DNA of 64,000 nucleotides. Source: Subtercola frigoramans (GTDB taxonomy: Bacteria > Actinomycetota > Actinomycetes > Actinomycetales > Microbacteriaceae). Positions 33,272-43,095 of the stretch are shown piece by piece; within the stretch, counting starts at the first letter, position 1; each line of letters opens with the position of its first letter. The stretch is from NCBI RefSeq assembly GCF_016907385.1, contig NZ_JAFBBU010000001.1, forward strand, positions 2,108,001-2,172,000, in the 5' to 3' direction. Made by a program: the position numbers and the translations under genes. The notes under the pieces were generated by a model, which saw only the letters and a list, made by a program, of their open reading frames with translations, had not been told where the DNA came from and ran no database searches.

Positions 33272-36200
33272 TCAGGTCAGGCAGCTCGGCCCGAGCAGGG
33301 ACTTCAGTTCGCCGTAGAGATCGGCCGTCACGCGCACTCGGAAGGGGATCTCGAACACCCGGGCCGTCTGGCCCTTGATGAGTTTCAGACGCACCTCGTT
33401 GTCACCCGAGTGGCGGATCAGCACATCGTTCAAGGCCTGCACCGTCTCGGTGGTCGCCCGGGCTTCAGCCATCGAGATCTCGATCGGCCCGCCACCGTCT
33501 GCCTGGCCGAGGTCGGGGCTGAACACATTGAACGCATGCAGGTTCATGCCGTCGTCGCGCATGCTCACGCGGCCCCGCACGACCACGATGGCGTCATTCG
33601 TCAGGGCCGGCGCGAACTCCTGGTAGGCCTTGCCCATGAACATGGCGGTGATCTCCCCGCCGAAGTCCTCGATCACGACAGAGCCGTACTGGTTGCCGGA
33701 GTTGCGCGCCACCCGGTGCTGCACGTTCGTGATGAGGCCCGCCACGGTGACCGTGTCACCGTCTGTCACCTGCTCACTCATCAGGAGCTCACTGATCGTC
33801 ACAGAGGCGTGCTTGGCCAGCGGTACCTCGAGGCCGGCGAGCGGATGATCGGAGACGTAGAGCCCGAGCATGTCGCGCTCGAATGCGAGCTTGTCTCTTT
33901 TGGACCACTCTGGCCGGTCCGGCACCTGCCGGTTGTCCTGCGGGGCATCCCACAGCGAGTCGAAGTCGAAACCAACCTGGCCGTTCGCTTCAGCACGTTT
34001 CTCACTCACCGCCGCCTCGACGGCACCCTCATGGATCTCGACGAGCGCTCTGCGGGTGTCGCCGAGGGAGTCGAACGCGCCGGCCTTGATGAGCGATTCG
34101 ATGGTGCGCTTGTTCGCAGCGGAAAGCGGGATCTTCTGCAGGAAATCGTGGAACGAAGTGAAGCGCCCCTTGGTCTCCCTGGCCTGCTTGACGCCTTCGA
34201 CGACGTTCGCGCCGACGTTGCGCACAGCACCCATGCCGAAGCGGATGTCTTCACCGACGGCCGCGAAGAACCCGATCGACTCGTTGACGTCGGGCGGAAG
34301 CACCGTGATGTTCATGCGACGGCACTCGTTGAGGTAGATCGCCGATTTGTCTTTCGAGTCGCCGACGCTGGTGAGCAGCGCTGCCATGTACTCGGCCGGG
34401 TAGTGGGCCTTCAGGTAGGCCGTCCAATACGAGATGACACCGTACGCGGCCGAGTGCGCCTTGTTGAAGGCGTAGTCGGAGAAGGGAAGCAGGATGTCCC
34501 AGAGCGTCTTCACGGCTGCTTCGGAGTAGCCGTTCGCATGCATGCCGGCGGAGAAACCCTCGTACTGCTTGTCGAGCTCCGACTTCTTCTTCTTGCCCAT
34601 CGCGCGACGCAGGAGGTCGGCCTGGGCGAGGGTGAAACCGCCGAGCTTCTGCGCGATCGACATGACCTGCTCCTGGTACACGATGAGACCGTAGGTCGTG
34701 CCGAGCACTTCGAGCAACGGCTCCTCGAGCTCCGGATGGATCGGGGTGACCTGCTGCAGCCCGTTCTTGCGCAGCGCATAGTTCGTGTGGGAGTCGGCAC
34801 CCATCGGCCCCGGCCGGTACAGCGCCAATATGGCGGAGATGTCTTCGAAGTTGTCCGGCTTCATGAGTCGCAGCAACGACCGCATCGGCCCGCCGTCGAG
34901 CTGGAAGACTCCCAGGGTGTCACCCCTGGCCAGCAGCTCGTACGCCGGCACGTCGTCGAGCTCGAGTTCTTCGAGCACGGGCCGGAACCCGCGGTTGGAT
35001 TCGATGTTGTCGAGCGCGTCGTCGATGATCGTCAGGTTCCTGAGCCCCAGGAAGTCCATCTTGATCAACCCGAGCGACTCGCACGCCGGGTAGTCGAACT
35101 GCGTGACGATCTGACCGTCTTGTTCACGCTTCATGATCGGAATGATGTCGATCAGTGGATCGCTCGACATGATCACACCGGCCGCGTGAACACCCCACTG
35201 GCGCTTGAGGTTCTCGATGCCCACCGCGGTGTCGAACACCGTACGAGCCTCAGGGTCCGCCTCGATGACGGCCCGCACATCGGCAGCCTCCTTGAACCGT
35301 GGATGATCGCGGTCGAAGATTCCCGAGAGCGGGATGTCTTTGCCCATGATGGGTGGCGGCATCGCCTTGGTGAGTTTCTCACCCATGCCGTAGGGGAACC
35401 CGAGAACACGCGAGCTGTCTTTGAGCGCCTGTTTGGCCTTGATCGTGCCGTAGGTGACGATCTGGGCCACGCGCTCATCGCCGTACTTGTCGGTGACATA
35501 GCGGATGACCTCACCGCGGCGCCGGTCGTCGAAGTCGACGTCGAAGTCGGGCATCGACACGCGATCGGGGTTCAGGAAGCGTTCGAAGATGAGCCCGTGG
35601 CGCAGCGGGTCGAGGTCGGTGATGCGCATGGCGTAGGCCGCCATCGATCCGGCGCCCGAGCCACGGCCCGGGCCAACGCGGATGCCGTTGTTCTTGGACC
35701 AGTTGATGAAGTCGGCGACCACGAGGAAGTACCCGGGGAAACCCATCTGCACGATGACCCCGACCTCGTAGTCTGCCCGGGCCCTCACCTCGGGCGAGAT
35801 GCCATTCGGATACCGCTCGACGAGCCCCTTCTCGACCTCCTTGATGAACCAGGTGTCTTCGGTCTCGCCGGCCGGCACCGGGTACCGTGGCATGTAGTTT
35901 GCTGAGGTGTTGAAGGCCACCTCACACCGCTCGGCGATGAGCAGGGTGTTGTCGCAGGCCTCGGGGTGATCGCGGAAGATCTGCCGCATCTCTGCGGCAC
36001 TCTTCAGGTAGAACTCGTCGGCGTCGAATTTGAACCGGTTCGGGTCGCTGAGAGTCGACCCCGACTGCACGCAGAGCAGTGCAGCGTGGCTCGTGGCGTC
36101 GTGGGCGTGCGTGTAGTGCAGGTCGTTCGTGGCAACCAGTGGCAGGTCGAGCTGCTTGGCCAGCTTCAGCAGGTCATCCATGATCTGTCGTTCGATCCCG

Positions 36201-36793
36201 AGGCCGTGGTCCATGATCTCGGCGAAGTAGTTCTCTTTGCCGAAGATGTCACGGAAGTCTGAAGCTGCCTTGACGGCCTCGTCGTACTGCCCGAGACGCA
36301 GCCTGGTCTGCACCTCGCCAGACGGGCATCCGGTGGTTGCGATCAGGCCGTTCGAGTACTGCGAGAGCAGTTCGCGGTCCATGCGCGGCTTGAAGTAGTA
36401 GCCCTCGAGAGACGCGCGTGACGACAACCGGAAGAGGTTGTGCATGCCGGGCGTGTTCTCGCTCAGCAGCGTCATGTGGGTGTACGCGCCGGAGCCCGAG
36501 ACGTCGTCGCGCCCCGAGTTCGGGCCGCCCCATTTGACCCGGGTCTTGTCGCCGCGGGCCGTGCCCGGCGTGATGTACGCCTCGGTGCCGATAATCGGCT
36601 TGATGCCGGCATCGGTCGCGGTCTTCCAGAAGTCGAAGGCACCGAAGACGTTGCCGTGGTCGGTCACCGCAACGGCGGGCATTCCCTGCTCGACTGCCGC
36701 TTCGATCAGGGGTTTCACCCGCGCGGCACCGTCGAGCATGGAGTATTCACTGTGCACGTGAAGATGAACAAATGAATCGCTCTGGGGGGGCAC
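33272..36793 (-). CDS. dnaE: DNA polymerase III alpha subunit DnaE
   Basis: 1173 residues, the replicative polymerase. N-terminal PHP domain (FVHLHVHSEYSMLDGAARVKPLI with metal-binding HxH); in actinobacteria this domain can carry the proofreading 3'-5' exonuclease. Palm with the catalytic aspartates PDFDVDFDDRRRGEVIRYV around residue 415, GVHAAGVIMS, SSLLRLMKPDNFEDI-type fingers, helix-hairpin-helix and OB domains near the C-terminus (DTVTVAGLITNVQHRV). The GTG start is followed at once by a run of seven C (seven G on the plus strand), codons 2-4. DnaE1 rather than ImuC-like DnaE2 by length and PHP. Confidence 0.97.
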   Translation of the reverse strand: MPPQSDSFVHLHVHSEYSMLDGAARVKPLIEAAVEQGMPAVAVTDHGNVFGAFDFWKTATDAGIKPIIGTEAYITPGTARGDKTRVKWGGPNSGRDDVSGSGAYTHMTLLSENTPGMHNLFRLSSRASLEGYYFKPRMDRELLSQYSNGLIATTGCPSGEVQTRLRLGQYDEAVKAASDFRDIFGKENYFAEIMDHGLGIERQIMDDLLKLAKQLDLPLVATNDLHYTHAHDATSHAALLCVQSGSTLSDPNRFKFDADEFYLKSAAEMRQIFRDHPEACDNTLLIAERCEVAFNTSANYMPRYPVPAGETEDTWFIKEVEKGLVERYPNGISPEVRARADYEVGVIVQMGFPGYFLVVADFINWSKNNGIRVGPGRGSGAGSMAAYAMRITDLDPLRHGLIFERFLNPDRVSMPDFDVDFDDRRRGEVIRYVTDKYGDERVAQIVTYGTIKAKQALKDSSRVLGFPYGMGEKLTKAMPPPIMGKDIPLSGIFDRDHPRFKEAADVRAVIEADPEARTVFDTAVGIENLKRQWGVHAAGVIMSSDPLIDIIPIMKREQDGQIVTQFDYPACESLGLIKMDFLGLRNLTIIDDALDNIESNRGFRPVLEELELDDVPAYELLARGDTLGVFQLDGGPMRSLLRLMKPDNFEDISAILALYRPGPMGADSHTNYALRKNGLQQVTPIHPELEEPLLEVLGTTYGLIVYQEQVMSIAQKLGGFTLAQADLLRRAMGKKKKSELDKQYEGFSAGMHANGYSEAAVKTLWDILLPFSDYAFNKAHSAAYGVISYWTAYLKAHYPAEYMAALLTSVGDSKDKSAIYLNECRRMNITVLPPDVNESIGFFAAVGEDIRFGMGAVRNVGANVVEGVKQARETKGRFTSFHDFLQKIPLSAANKRTIESLIKAGAFDSLGDTRRALVEIHEGAVEAAVSEKRAEANGQVGFDFDSLWDAPQDNRQVPDRPEWSKRDKLAFERDMLGLYVSDHPLAGLEVPLAKHASVTISELLMSEQVTDGDTVTVAGLITNVQHRVARNSGNQYGSVVIEDFGGEITAMFMGKAYQEFAPALTNDAIVVVRGRVSMRDDGMNLHAFNVFSPDLGQADGGGPIEISMAEARATTETVQALNDVLIRHSGDNEVRLKLIKGQTARVFEIPFRVRVTADLYGELKSLLGPSCLT

Positions 36794-36851
36794 AGATTCT
36801 CCGGCTGGATGTCGAGGTCGAGGGCTTCAGTTTACCCTTCGGCAGCGATGC

Positions 36852-37772
36852 TCAGTCGGCTCGCAACACATCCAGCGCGTGTTGCAGGTCTGACGGGTAC
36901 GTCGATTCGAACGAAACATACTCGCGGGACGATGGATGCTCGAACCCGAGCTTCAGGGCATGCAACCACTGCCGTTCGAGTCCCAGCCGGGCCGAAATGG
37001 TGGGGTCGGCGCCGTACATCGCATCGCCGACGCACGGGTGACGCTGGGCGGCCATGTGCACCCGGATCTGGTGCGTCCTGCCCGTCTCGAGGTGGATCTC
37101 GAGCAGGGATGCGCTGGGGAATGCCTCGATCGTCTCGTAGTGCGTCACCGAGGGTTTGCCCGAGGCGACGACCGCGAACTTCCAGTCGGATCTCGGGTGG
37201 CGGCCGATCGGCGCGTCGATCGTGCCGGCCAAGGGGTCCGGGTGACCCTGGACGACCGCGTGGTAGATCTTGTCGACCTCCCGGTCGTGGAACAGTCGCT
37301 TCAGCCAGGTGTAGGCGTCTTCGCTCTTGGCCACCACCATCAAGCCGCTGGTACCGGCGTCGAGCCGATGCACGATTCCCGCACGTTCGGCTGCGCCCGA
37401 GGTGGAGATGCGAAAACCCGCCGCGGCCAGCGCGCCGAGAACGGTCGGGCCGGTCCAGCCCACGGAGGGGTGTGCCGCCACTCCGACCGGTTTGTCGATG
37501 ACCACGATGTCCTCGTCGTCGTAGATGACGGTGAGATTCTCGACGGGCGTTTCCACGATCCGCACCTCTTCGCGCGGCGCCCAGCTGACTTCGAGCCAAC
37601 TGTCTGCACGCAGCTTGTCGGACTTGCCGAGCACGCGCCCGTCGACGCTCACTCCCCCGGCATCGGCAACCTCTGCGGCGAAACTGCGAGAGAAACCCAG
37701 AAGTCGGGCGAGACCGGCATCCACCCGTATGCCGTCGAGGCCGTCAGGCACCGGCAGCTGACGTGACTCCAT
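36852..37772 (-). CDS. rluD: 23S rRNA pseudouridine synthase, RluD/RluA family
   Basis: 306 residues. N-terminal S4-like RNA-binding domain ([31 protein letters not shown]), then the catalytic domain with [23 protein letters not shown] (catalytic Asp in HRLD), [11 protein letters not shown], and [14 protein letters not shown]. Start ATG two bases after the lspA stop, so transcribed with lspA and divIVA. Target uridines are inferred from the family (RluD acts on helix 69 of 23S rRNA); the exact site cannot be read from the sequence. Confidence 0.93.
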   Translation of the reverse strand: MESRQLPVPDGLDGIRVDAGLARLLGFSRSFAAEVADAGGVSVDGRVLGKSDKLRADSWLEVSWAPREEVRIVETPVENLTVIYDDEDIVVIDKPVGVAAHPSVGWTGPTVLGALAAAGFRISTSGAAERAGIVHRLDAGTSGLMVVAKSEDAYTWLKRLFHDREVDKIYHAVVQGHPDPLAGTIDAPIGRHPRSDWKFAVVASGKPSVTHYETIEAFPSASLLEIHLETGRTHQIRVHMAAQRHPCVGDAMYGADPTISARLGLERQWLHALKLGFEHPSSREYVSFESTYPSDLQHALDVLRAD

Positions 37773-37774
37773 GA

Positions 37775-38347
37775 TCAGTCGCGCCCTGTCGTGTCAGCTT
37801 CGCGGACGGTCTTTCGCCCATCGAGCCCGATTCCGCGGATCGTCTGGATCAGGAACAACACCATGGCTGCGCAGATCGCCACGTCGGCGAGGTTGAAGAT
37901 CGCCGGCAGAAGGGGGATCTTGACGAAGTCCACCACGTGGCCGATTCCGAATCCCGGCTCCCGGAACAGTCTGTCGGTCAGATTGCCGAGTACACCGCCG
38001 AGCAGGAGCCCGAAGACGACGGCCCAGCCGACAGAGCGGATGCGACGAGCAAACCAGACGATGAACACCAGTACGCCCACGGCGAGCACCGAGAAGATCC
38101 ACGTGTAGGCGCTGCCGATGGAGAAGGCAGCGCCAGAGTTCGTGACGTAGAAGAACTGCACCAGGTCACCGAGGACCGGTACGAACTGGCCCAGTGGCAG
38201 ATGGGTGACAACCAGATACTTGGCGATCTGGTCTACAGCGAGAACACCCAGCGCCACAATCACAAGAAGGGCCAGCGCCCGGGGGCTGACCCTTCTTTCG
38301 TGACGTGAATCTGAACTGGCGGTCGCCGTGTCTTCGCTAGGCTCCAA
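37775..38347 (-). CDS. lspA: Lipoprotein signal peptidase (signal peptidase II)
   Basis: 190 residues. Cuts the signal peptide of prolipoproteins in the membrane. Four transmembrane helices; catalytic aspartates in [21 protein letters not shown] region and [15 protein letters not shown], and the conserved GNLTDRLFR. No ATG or GTG is available before the first helix; the only normal start codon upstream of it is a TTG overlapping the divIVA stop by 11 bases. The first ~20 residues ([20 protein letters not shown]) are polar. Start is therefore tentative; family call is firm. Confidence 0.9.
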   Translation of the reverse strand: MEPSEDTATASSDSRHERRVSPRALALLVIVALGVLAVDQIAKYLVVTHLPLGQFVPVLGDLVQFFYVTNSGAAFSIGSAYTWIFSVLAVGVLVFIVWFARRIRSVGWAVVFGLLLGGVLGNLTDRLFREPGFGIGHVVDFVKIPLLPAIFNLADVAICAAMVLFLIQTIRGIGLDGRKTVREADTTGRD

Positions 38348-38978
38348 AACTCGAGGCGCCTGAGGTGGCCGAAGCACCCTCTGCACTGTCGGAGTTGCTG
38401 GAATCGAGGTCGTGAAGCTGGCCTTCGATGTAGCTGCGGAGCTTCTGGCGGTACTCCTTCTCGAAGGAGCGCAGCTCGTCGATGCGGTGTTCGATGCCCG
38501 CCTTCTCCTGGTTGAGCTTGGCCAGCTCGGTGCGCTGCTTCGTCTCTGCCTCGGCGACGAGACGGGCGGCCGTTGCCTGGCCCTCTTCGATGAGAGCAGC
38601 GCGCTTGTCGGAGCCCTCCTTGACGTGCTCGTCGTGCAGGCGACGGGCGAGCTGCAGAAGGCTCGTCGTGCTCGACGCGTCGTCTGTCTCGGCTGCCGGA
38701 GCAGCCTCGACGGGGGCCGGTGTCTCGTTGACGACCTCGACGACAGCGGTCTCTTCCGCAACTTCAGGGGCTTCGACGTCGTCTGCAGCCTCGGTGCTAC
38801 TCTCGGACGCCGCGGCCGGCACGATACCGGCACGGAGCTCTTCGTTCTCGGAAATCAGACGGCGAAGTTCTACCACGACCTCATCGAGGAAGTCATCGAC
38901 CTCATCCTGGTCGTAGCCCGCGCGGAACTGGGTTTGCGAGAAGCGCTTGTTAACAACTTCTTCTGGAGTTAACGGCAT
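38337..38978 (-). CDS. DivIVA-domain protein (Wag31-like polar growth factor)
   Basis: 213 residues. The N-terminus MPLTPEEVVNKRFSQTQFRAGYDQDEVDDFLDEVVVELRRLI is the lipid-binding DivIVA head; a low-complexity Ala/Glu/Pro/Val linker (about 50-100) is followed by a coiled coil (about 105-190). Wag31-type proteins mark curved membranes and organise polar cell-wall growth in actinobacteria. Ribosome site AAGGTGG six bases before ATG. Sits at the downstream end of the dcw cluster next to yggT and sepF, the usual place. Confidence 0.94.
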   Translation of the reverse strand: MPLTPEEVVNKRFSQTQFRAGYDQDEVDDFLDEVVVELRRLISENEELRAGIVPAAASESSTEAADDVEAPEVAEETAVVEVVNETPAPVEAAPAAETDDASSTTSLLQLARRLHDEHVKEGSDKRAALIEEGQATAARLVAEAETKQRTELAKLNQEKAGIEHRIDELRSFEKEYRQKLRSYIEGQLHDLDSSNSDSAEGASATSGASSFGA

Positions 38979-39081
38979 GTTCTTCCACCTTTGAACTAAT
39001 TGGACTGTACTTGTCGGACTGTCTGAAATCTAAGAGACCGTCGAGGAAACGTTCGGCGTTTCACAAACTACGATACATGGG

Positions 39082-39387
39082 TCACGCAATCAAGCGAACG
39101 TAGCTCATGATCGAAAGCAGAATGACCACGAGCAGCATGACGATACTCCAGCCGAAGTCGAAGGCGACAGGGCCCACCTTGAGTGGAGGGATGACTCGCC
39201 GGAAGAATTTGATCGGCGGGTCGGTGACCGTGTAGGCCACTTCGGCGAGCACGAGCACAGCGCCCTGGGGCCGCCAGGAGCGCTGGAAGCTCCTCACAAG
39301 ATCGAGAATGAACCGGCCCCACATGACGAAGAAGTAGAGGAGCAGCGCGAAATACGCGATGGTGGCAAGAATGGCGACGAAGGACAC
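39082..39387 (-). CDS. YggT family membrane protein
   Basis: 101 residues, two transmembrane helices (about 5-28 and 76-97) around the conserved RFILDLVRSF...VTDPPIKFFRRVIPP segment. Function unsettled; conserved between sepF and divIVA in Gram-positive bacteria, so a supporting role in division or envelope growth is assumed. GTG start eight bases after the sepF stop. Confidence 0.92.
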   Translation of the reverse strand: MSFVAILATIAYFALLLYFFVMWGRFILDLVRSFQRSWRPQGAVLVLAEVAYTVTDPPIKFFRRVIPPLKVGPVAFDFGWSIVMLLVVILLSIMSYVRLIA

Positions 39388-39394
39388 CCGTCAA

Positions 39395-39919
39395 TTATGA
39401 CTGGACGAAGAACGACGTTTCTGCACGTGTCTCAGTAACGGCCTCACCCGACACCGAAACGTGCGACGGGGAGAGCAGGAACACCTTGCTGGTCACGCGC
39501 TCGATCTTGCCGTAGAGGCCCTGGGAGAGACCGCCGGCGAAGTCGATCAGGCGACGGGCATCGGCGTCGGTCATCTGGGAGAGATTGATGATGACAGGAA
39601 TGCCCTCGCGGAAGCTCTCGGCAATGACCTGGGCATCTTTGTACTGCTTCGGGTGAACAGTGAGGATTTCATTCATTTCGAGAGGCACCACATTCTTCTG
39701 CGCGGACGTTGCTCCCGCAGAGTTTCGACGGAGAGGGGTCACCGGTGCCCTGTTGCCTGCGCCGTGTGAACTGGCGCTGGAGGTGGCGGTAGACGGCGCC
39801 GGCGAGGAGGCCTGGGGGTGCGCGACATGCGCCACGGGCTGGGCTGGGGAGTCTTCGTACTCGAGCTCTTCGTCTGCGAGCCCAAGATAGACCATCGTCT
39901 TGCGTAGTGGATTGGCCAT
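39395..39919 (-). CDS. sepF: Cell division protein SepF
   Basis: 174 residues. Membrane anchor of the FtsZ ring in actinobacteria, which lack FtsA. N-terminal amphipathic start [18 protein letters not shown], a variable Pro/Ala/Ser-rich linker, then the SepF core ([47 protein letters not shown]) that polymerises and binds the FtsZ tail. ATG start. Between yggS and yggT in the ftsZ downstream block. Confidence 0.95.
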   Translation of the reverse strand: MANPLRKTMVYLGLADEELEYEDSPAQPVAHVAHPQASSPAPSTATSSASSHGAGNRAPVTPLRRNSAGATSAQKNVVPLEMNEILTVHPKQYKDAQVIAESFREGIPVIINLSQMTDADARRLIDFAGGLSQGLYGKIERVTSKVFLLSPSHVSVSGEAVTETRAETSFFVQS

Positions 39920-39961
39920 TTCGAATCCTCCGGGATTGTCGTGCGGTTGCCTGCTAGAAGA

Positions 39962-40672
39962 TTAACCGGCGGCAGGCCTGATTCCGGTGATTGCAGAACC
40001 AATTCGAAGGTGTGTCGCGCCCTCTGCGATGGCTTCTGCGTAGTCGTGCGACATTCCGGCCGAGATCGCGGATGCCCGGGGAACACTCTGCGTGACCGCC
40101 TCTGAAACCGCGCGCAGCCGCGCGAAGGCGGAACGGGGTCCTTCACCCAGGGGCGCAACGCCCATCACACCGAGGAGCCGGAGGCCAGGCAGGACTTCGA
40201 CATACTCAGCCAGCTCCCTGGCGCCTCCGGGAGCCACTCCGCCGCGGCCAGGGTCGTCGGTGAGGTTGACCTGGAGGAAGACGTCGGTCCGTCCAGCCGT
40301 CGGTCTCACCTCGGCGGAGGAGAGCAGGTCGGCAAGCGAGGGGCGGTCGAGGGAGTGGATGACCGAGGCATACGCTGCGACCTGTTTTGCCTTCTTGCCC
40401 TGCAGCTGGCCGACGAAGTGCCAGGTGGCGGGTGTCCCCGTGAGTTCGGCGACCTTGTCTCGTGCCTCCTGGTGCCGGCTCTCGCCGAAGTCAGTGACGC
40501 CGAGATTCATCAGCTCCCTGACGAGGCTTGCCGGGTGGAACTTGGTCACCACGATGAGCGTGAGCTCGTCGAGCCGCCTGGAGTTCGCCGCCGCAGCCTC
40601 GGCTATGCCCGCACGCACGAAGGCGAGGCGACCAGCAAGGTCAGTCTCGCCTTCGCGTTCGATCGTGGTCAA
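39962..40672 (-). CDS. YggS family pyridoxal-phosphate homeostasis protein
   Basis: 236 residues. PLP-binding TIM barrel (PLPBP) thought to manage vitamin B6 and amino-acid pools. Seen: LTLIVVTKFHPASLVREL (PLP lysine in VTK), DFGESRHQEARDK, WHFVGQLQGKKAKQV, LLGVMGVAPLGE, ISAGMSHDYAEAIAEGATHLRIGSAITG. The only usable start before LAGRLAFVRAGI is a TTG five bases after the ftsZ stop. The pgeF/yfiH gene often found between ftsZ and this gene is absent. Confidence 0.93.
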   Translation of the reverse strand: MTTIEREGETDLAGRLAFVRAGIAEAAAANSRRLDELTLIVVTKFHPASLVRELMNLGVTDFGESRHQEARDKVAELTGTPATWHFVGQLQGKKAKQVAAYASVIHSLDRPSLADLLSSAEVRPTAGRTDVFLQVNLTDDPGRGGVAPGGARELAEYVEVLPGLRLLGVMGVAPLGEGPRSAFARLRAVSEAVTQSVPRASAISAGMSHDYAEAIAEGATHLRIGSAITGIRPAAG

Positions 40673-40677
40673 TCGGG

Positions 40678-41850
40678 TTACTTCAGGAAGTCGGGCACGT
40701 CGAGATCGAGATCGTCATCGTCTGATGCCGGGTCGAGCGCGACGGTACCAGTCAGGCTGTGCTCCGTGTTCTGCTTCCACGACGCAGCAGCAGGCTCGTC
40801 GACCCGGTCACGACGCAGGGGCGCCGAACCGGCTCGGGCGAACAGGTCGCTGGCGTCGTTGGGTACCGTGAGCGCACGCTTGGCCTCTGCACCGGACGTC
40901 GCATCGCCACTGTCGAACCCGGCAGCGATCACCGTCACCCGCACCTCATCGCCCAGGGTGTCGTCGATGACGGCACCGAAGATGATGTTGGCTTCGGGGT
41001 GCACAGCGTCTTGAACCAGCTTCGCTGCATCGTTGATCTCGAAGATGCCGAGGTTCGAGCCGCCCTGGATCGACAGCAGGACTCCGTGTGCACCCTCGAT
41101 GCTCGCTTCGAGCAGAGGAGACGCGACAGCGAGTTCCGCAGCCTTGATCGCTCGGTCGGCACCGCGGGCCGAGCCGATGCCCATGAGGGCCGAACCGGCA
41201 CCCTGCATGACGCTCTTCACGTCGGCGAAGTCGAGGTTGATGAGGCCAGGGGTCGTGATGAGGTCGGTGATGCCCTGTACACCGGCGAGCAGCACCTGGT
41301 CAGCGGTCGAGAACGCCTCGAGCATGCTGATGCCACGGTCGCTGATCTCCAGCAGGCGGTCGTTCGGCACCACAATGAGGGTGTCGACCTCGTTCTTCAG
41401 GATGGCAACGCCGTCTTCGGCCTGCGACATGCGTCGCTTGCCCTCGAAGCCGAACGGCTTGGTGACGACACCGATGGTGAGGGCGCCGATCGACTTGGCG
41501 ATGCGGGCCACCACTGGCGCGCCGCCCGTGCCGGTGCCGCCGCCTTCGCCTGCGGTGACGAACACCATGTCGGCCCCAGCGAGGGCCTCTTCGATTTCTT
41601 CTGCGTGGTCTTCTGCGGCGCGGCGACCGACTTCGGGGTCTGCCCCGGCGCCGAGGCCACGGGTGAGTTCACGACCGACGTCGAGCTTGACGTCGGCGTC
41701 GCTCATGAGCAGCGCCTGGGCGTCGGTGTTGATGGCGATGAATTCGACTCCGCGAAGGCCGAGTTCGATCATCCGGTTGACGGCATTGACGCCGCCACCA
41801 CCGATGCCGACGACTTTGATTACGGCGAGGTAGTTCTGGTTTGATGTCAC
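40678..41850 (-). CDS. ftsZ: Cell division protein FtsZ
   Basis: 390 residues. Tubulin-like GTPase forming the division ring. Seen: [19 protein letters not shown], tubulin signature [25 protein letters not shown] synergy loop ([22 protein letters not shown]), variable linker, and the C-terminal peptide [12 protein letters not shown] that binds SepF. GTG start with GGAGG six bases upstream. The 144-base gap to ftsQ contains palindromes (GGTTTAAACC at 41886-41895; AACCTCAGGTTGAGGGTT beside it) and probably a dedicated ftsZ promoter. Confidence 0.98.
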   Translation of the reverse strand: MTSNQNYLAVIKVVGIGGGGVNAVNRMIELGLRGVEFIAINTDAQALLMSDADVKLDVGRELTRGLGAGADPEVGRRAAEDHAEEIEEALAGADMVFVTAGEGGGTGTGGAPVVARIAKSIGALTIGVVTKPFGFEGKRRMSQAEDGVAILKNEVDTLIVVPNDRLLEISDRGISMLEAFSTADQVLLAGVQGITDLITTPGLINLDFADVKSVMQGAGSALMGIGSARGADRAIKAAELAVASPLLEASIEGAHGVLLSIQGGSNLGIFEINDAAKLVQDAVHPEANIIFGAVIDDTLGDEVRVTVIAAGFDSGDATSGAEAKRALTVPNDASDLFARAGSAPLRRDRVDEPAAASWKQNTEHSLTGTVALDPASDDDDLDLDVPDFLK

Positions 41851-41994
41851 GTCCGGCCTCCGGTAAGCCCTTCATCTTCTCAAAAGGTTTAAACCTCAGG
41901 TTGAGGGTTAATGTTCTGCTGAGTATGTATTTCCTGAGATGAACTTACGTGCGAATGGGAGTACGGCCGATGACGACACACCGCGTGTCGCGAT

Positions 41995-43095
41995 TCACGT
42001 GACGACGGGGCTCTCGGGGCTCGAGACGTCGTAGGTCAGCCGGGAGTCGGGATTCTGGGTGCCGATGAGTTTGTCGAGCACGAGCGCCTTGAGAGAGGAG
42101 CTCTCTGCACTGCCCCAGATGACCTTCTGTGCCCCGCCATTCAGCACGAGGGTGACGGAGTCGGGCGTGGCGGCGCTCACCGAGCCGACCTTTGCGAGCA
42201 AGTCAGCAGGCAGAGTGCGAAGCACCGTCGTCGATGCGAGAAAACCGGGGCCGCCCAGCTGGCCTCCGGCCAGATCGATCACCGGGAAGCCGGCCGTCTG
42301 CTGTTCGGTGTGCTGGACCGTGACGCCCGCCGGATCGACCAGGTCGAACCCGGTGCCGCTGGCGAGCTGGCCGACCGGTGAACGCTCGATGATGTGCACC
42401 ACGAGAGTATCGGGCAGCTGTGACTCGGTCGAGTAACTCTGGATGAGGGGGAACGCGGAGAGGTCGGATTCGATCGCTCCATAATCGATCAGGGCGAGCG
42501 GCTTACCGAGCTGGGCGGAGAGAGCCGTCCGGACCGCTGCCGCATCGACCCGGGAGGTGCCTTCGATAGCGACCGCACGCACCGCGAACATCGGCGAATA
42601 GGCCGTGAACACCACCACGAGCACGAGTGCCACGACGACACCCAGCGAGACGAGCCACCCCAGGCGGCGCCGGCGGCTGCGTTCGGTGAATCGCCGGGCT
42701 TCTGACCGTTCGTAGTGCCGCCTCTGCCGCTCGGCCGCGCGCATGTCTTTCTCGGCCCTGGCTTCTGCGGCTCGCGCTTCCGCTTCTGCGGCGCGCTGGG
42801 CACGCTGGGCGTTCGGCGGTGGAGTCGGTGCGGGCACGGGTGCGGACTTCGCCGCAGGTTTCGCCGCAGAAATCGGAGCAGAATCGAGCGGAGCATCACG
42901 CGCAGAACCCTGGAGAGCGTCGGCCAGGGATTGCGGCTCCCTACTCTGTTTTCGATTCGGGACCGCATCCGGCACTGGCTTCGGCTCGGTGATCGGCCGG
43001 ACGGGTGCGGTTATTCCGGCCGGGCGCTTGCCCGTCACGCGAGCGGGCACCGCCGATTCGGGCGGCGGAACCGGAATGCCGGGTGGCCGTTTCAC
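41995..43095 (-). CDS. ftsQ: Cell division protein FtsQ
   Basis: 366 residues. Bitopic division protein that bridges FtsB/L and FtsW/I. A long cytosolic N-terminus (about 150 residues) rich in Pro, Ala and Arg (for example [34 protein letters not shown], a likely short coiled coil), a single transmembrane helix (about 155-178), then the POTRA domain [23 protein letters not shown] and the beta domain. GTG start overlapping the murC stop (GTGA). The long N-terminus is typical of actinobacteria. Confidence 0.93.
   Translation of the reverse strand: MKRPPGIPVPPPESAVPARVTGKRPAGITAPVRPITEPKPVPDAVPNRKQSREPQSLADALQGSARDAPLDSAPISAAKPAAKSAPVPAPTPPPNAQRAQRAAEAEARAAEARAEKDMRAAERQRRHYERSEARRFTERSRRRRLGWLVSLGVVVALVLVVVFTAYSPMFAVRAVAIEGTSRVDAAAVRTALSAQLGKPLALIDYGAIESDLSAFPLIQSYSTESQLPDTLVVHIIERSPVGQLASGTGFDLVDPAGVTVQHTEQQTAGFPVIDLAGGQLGGPGFLASTTVLRTLPADLLAKVGSVSAATPDSVTLVLNGGAQKVIWGSAESSSLKALVLDKLIGTQNPDSRLTYDVSSPESPVVT

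Noticed and set aside
32837..35905. 1022-codon open frame on the plus strand opposite dnaE and hisD
   Set aside because: Both opposite genes have complete, motif-rich products; the plus frame is rich in His, Arg, Asp and Glu with no family pattern, as expected for an antisense frame in high-G+C DNA.
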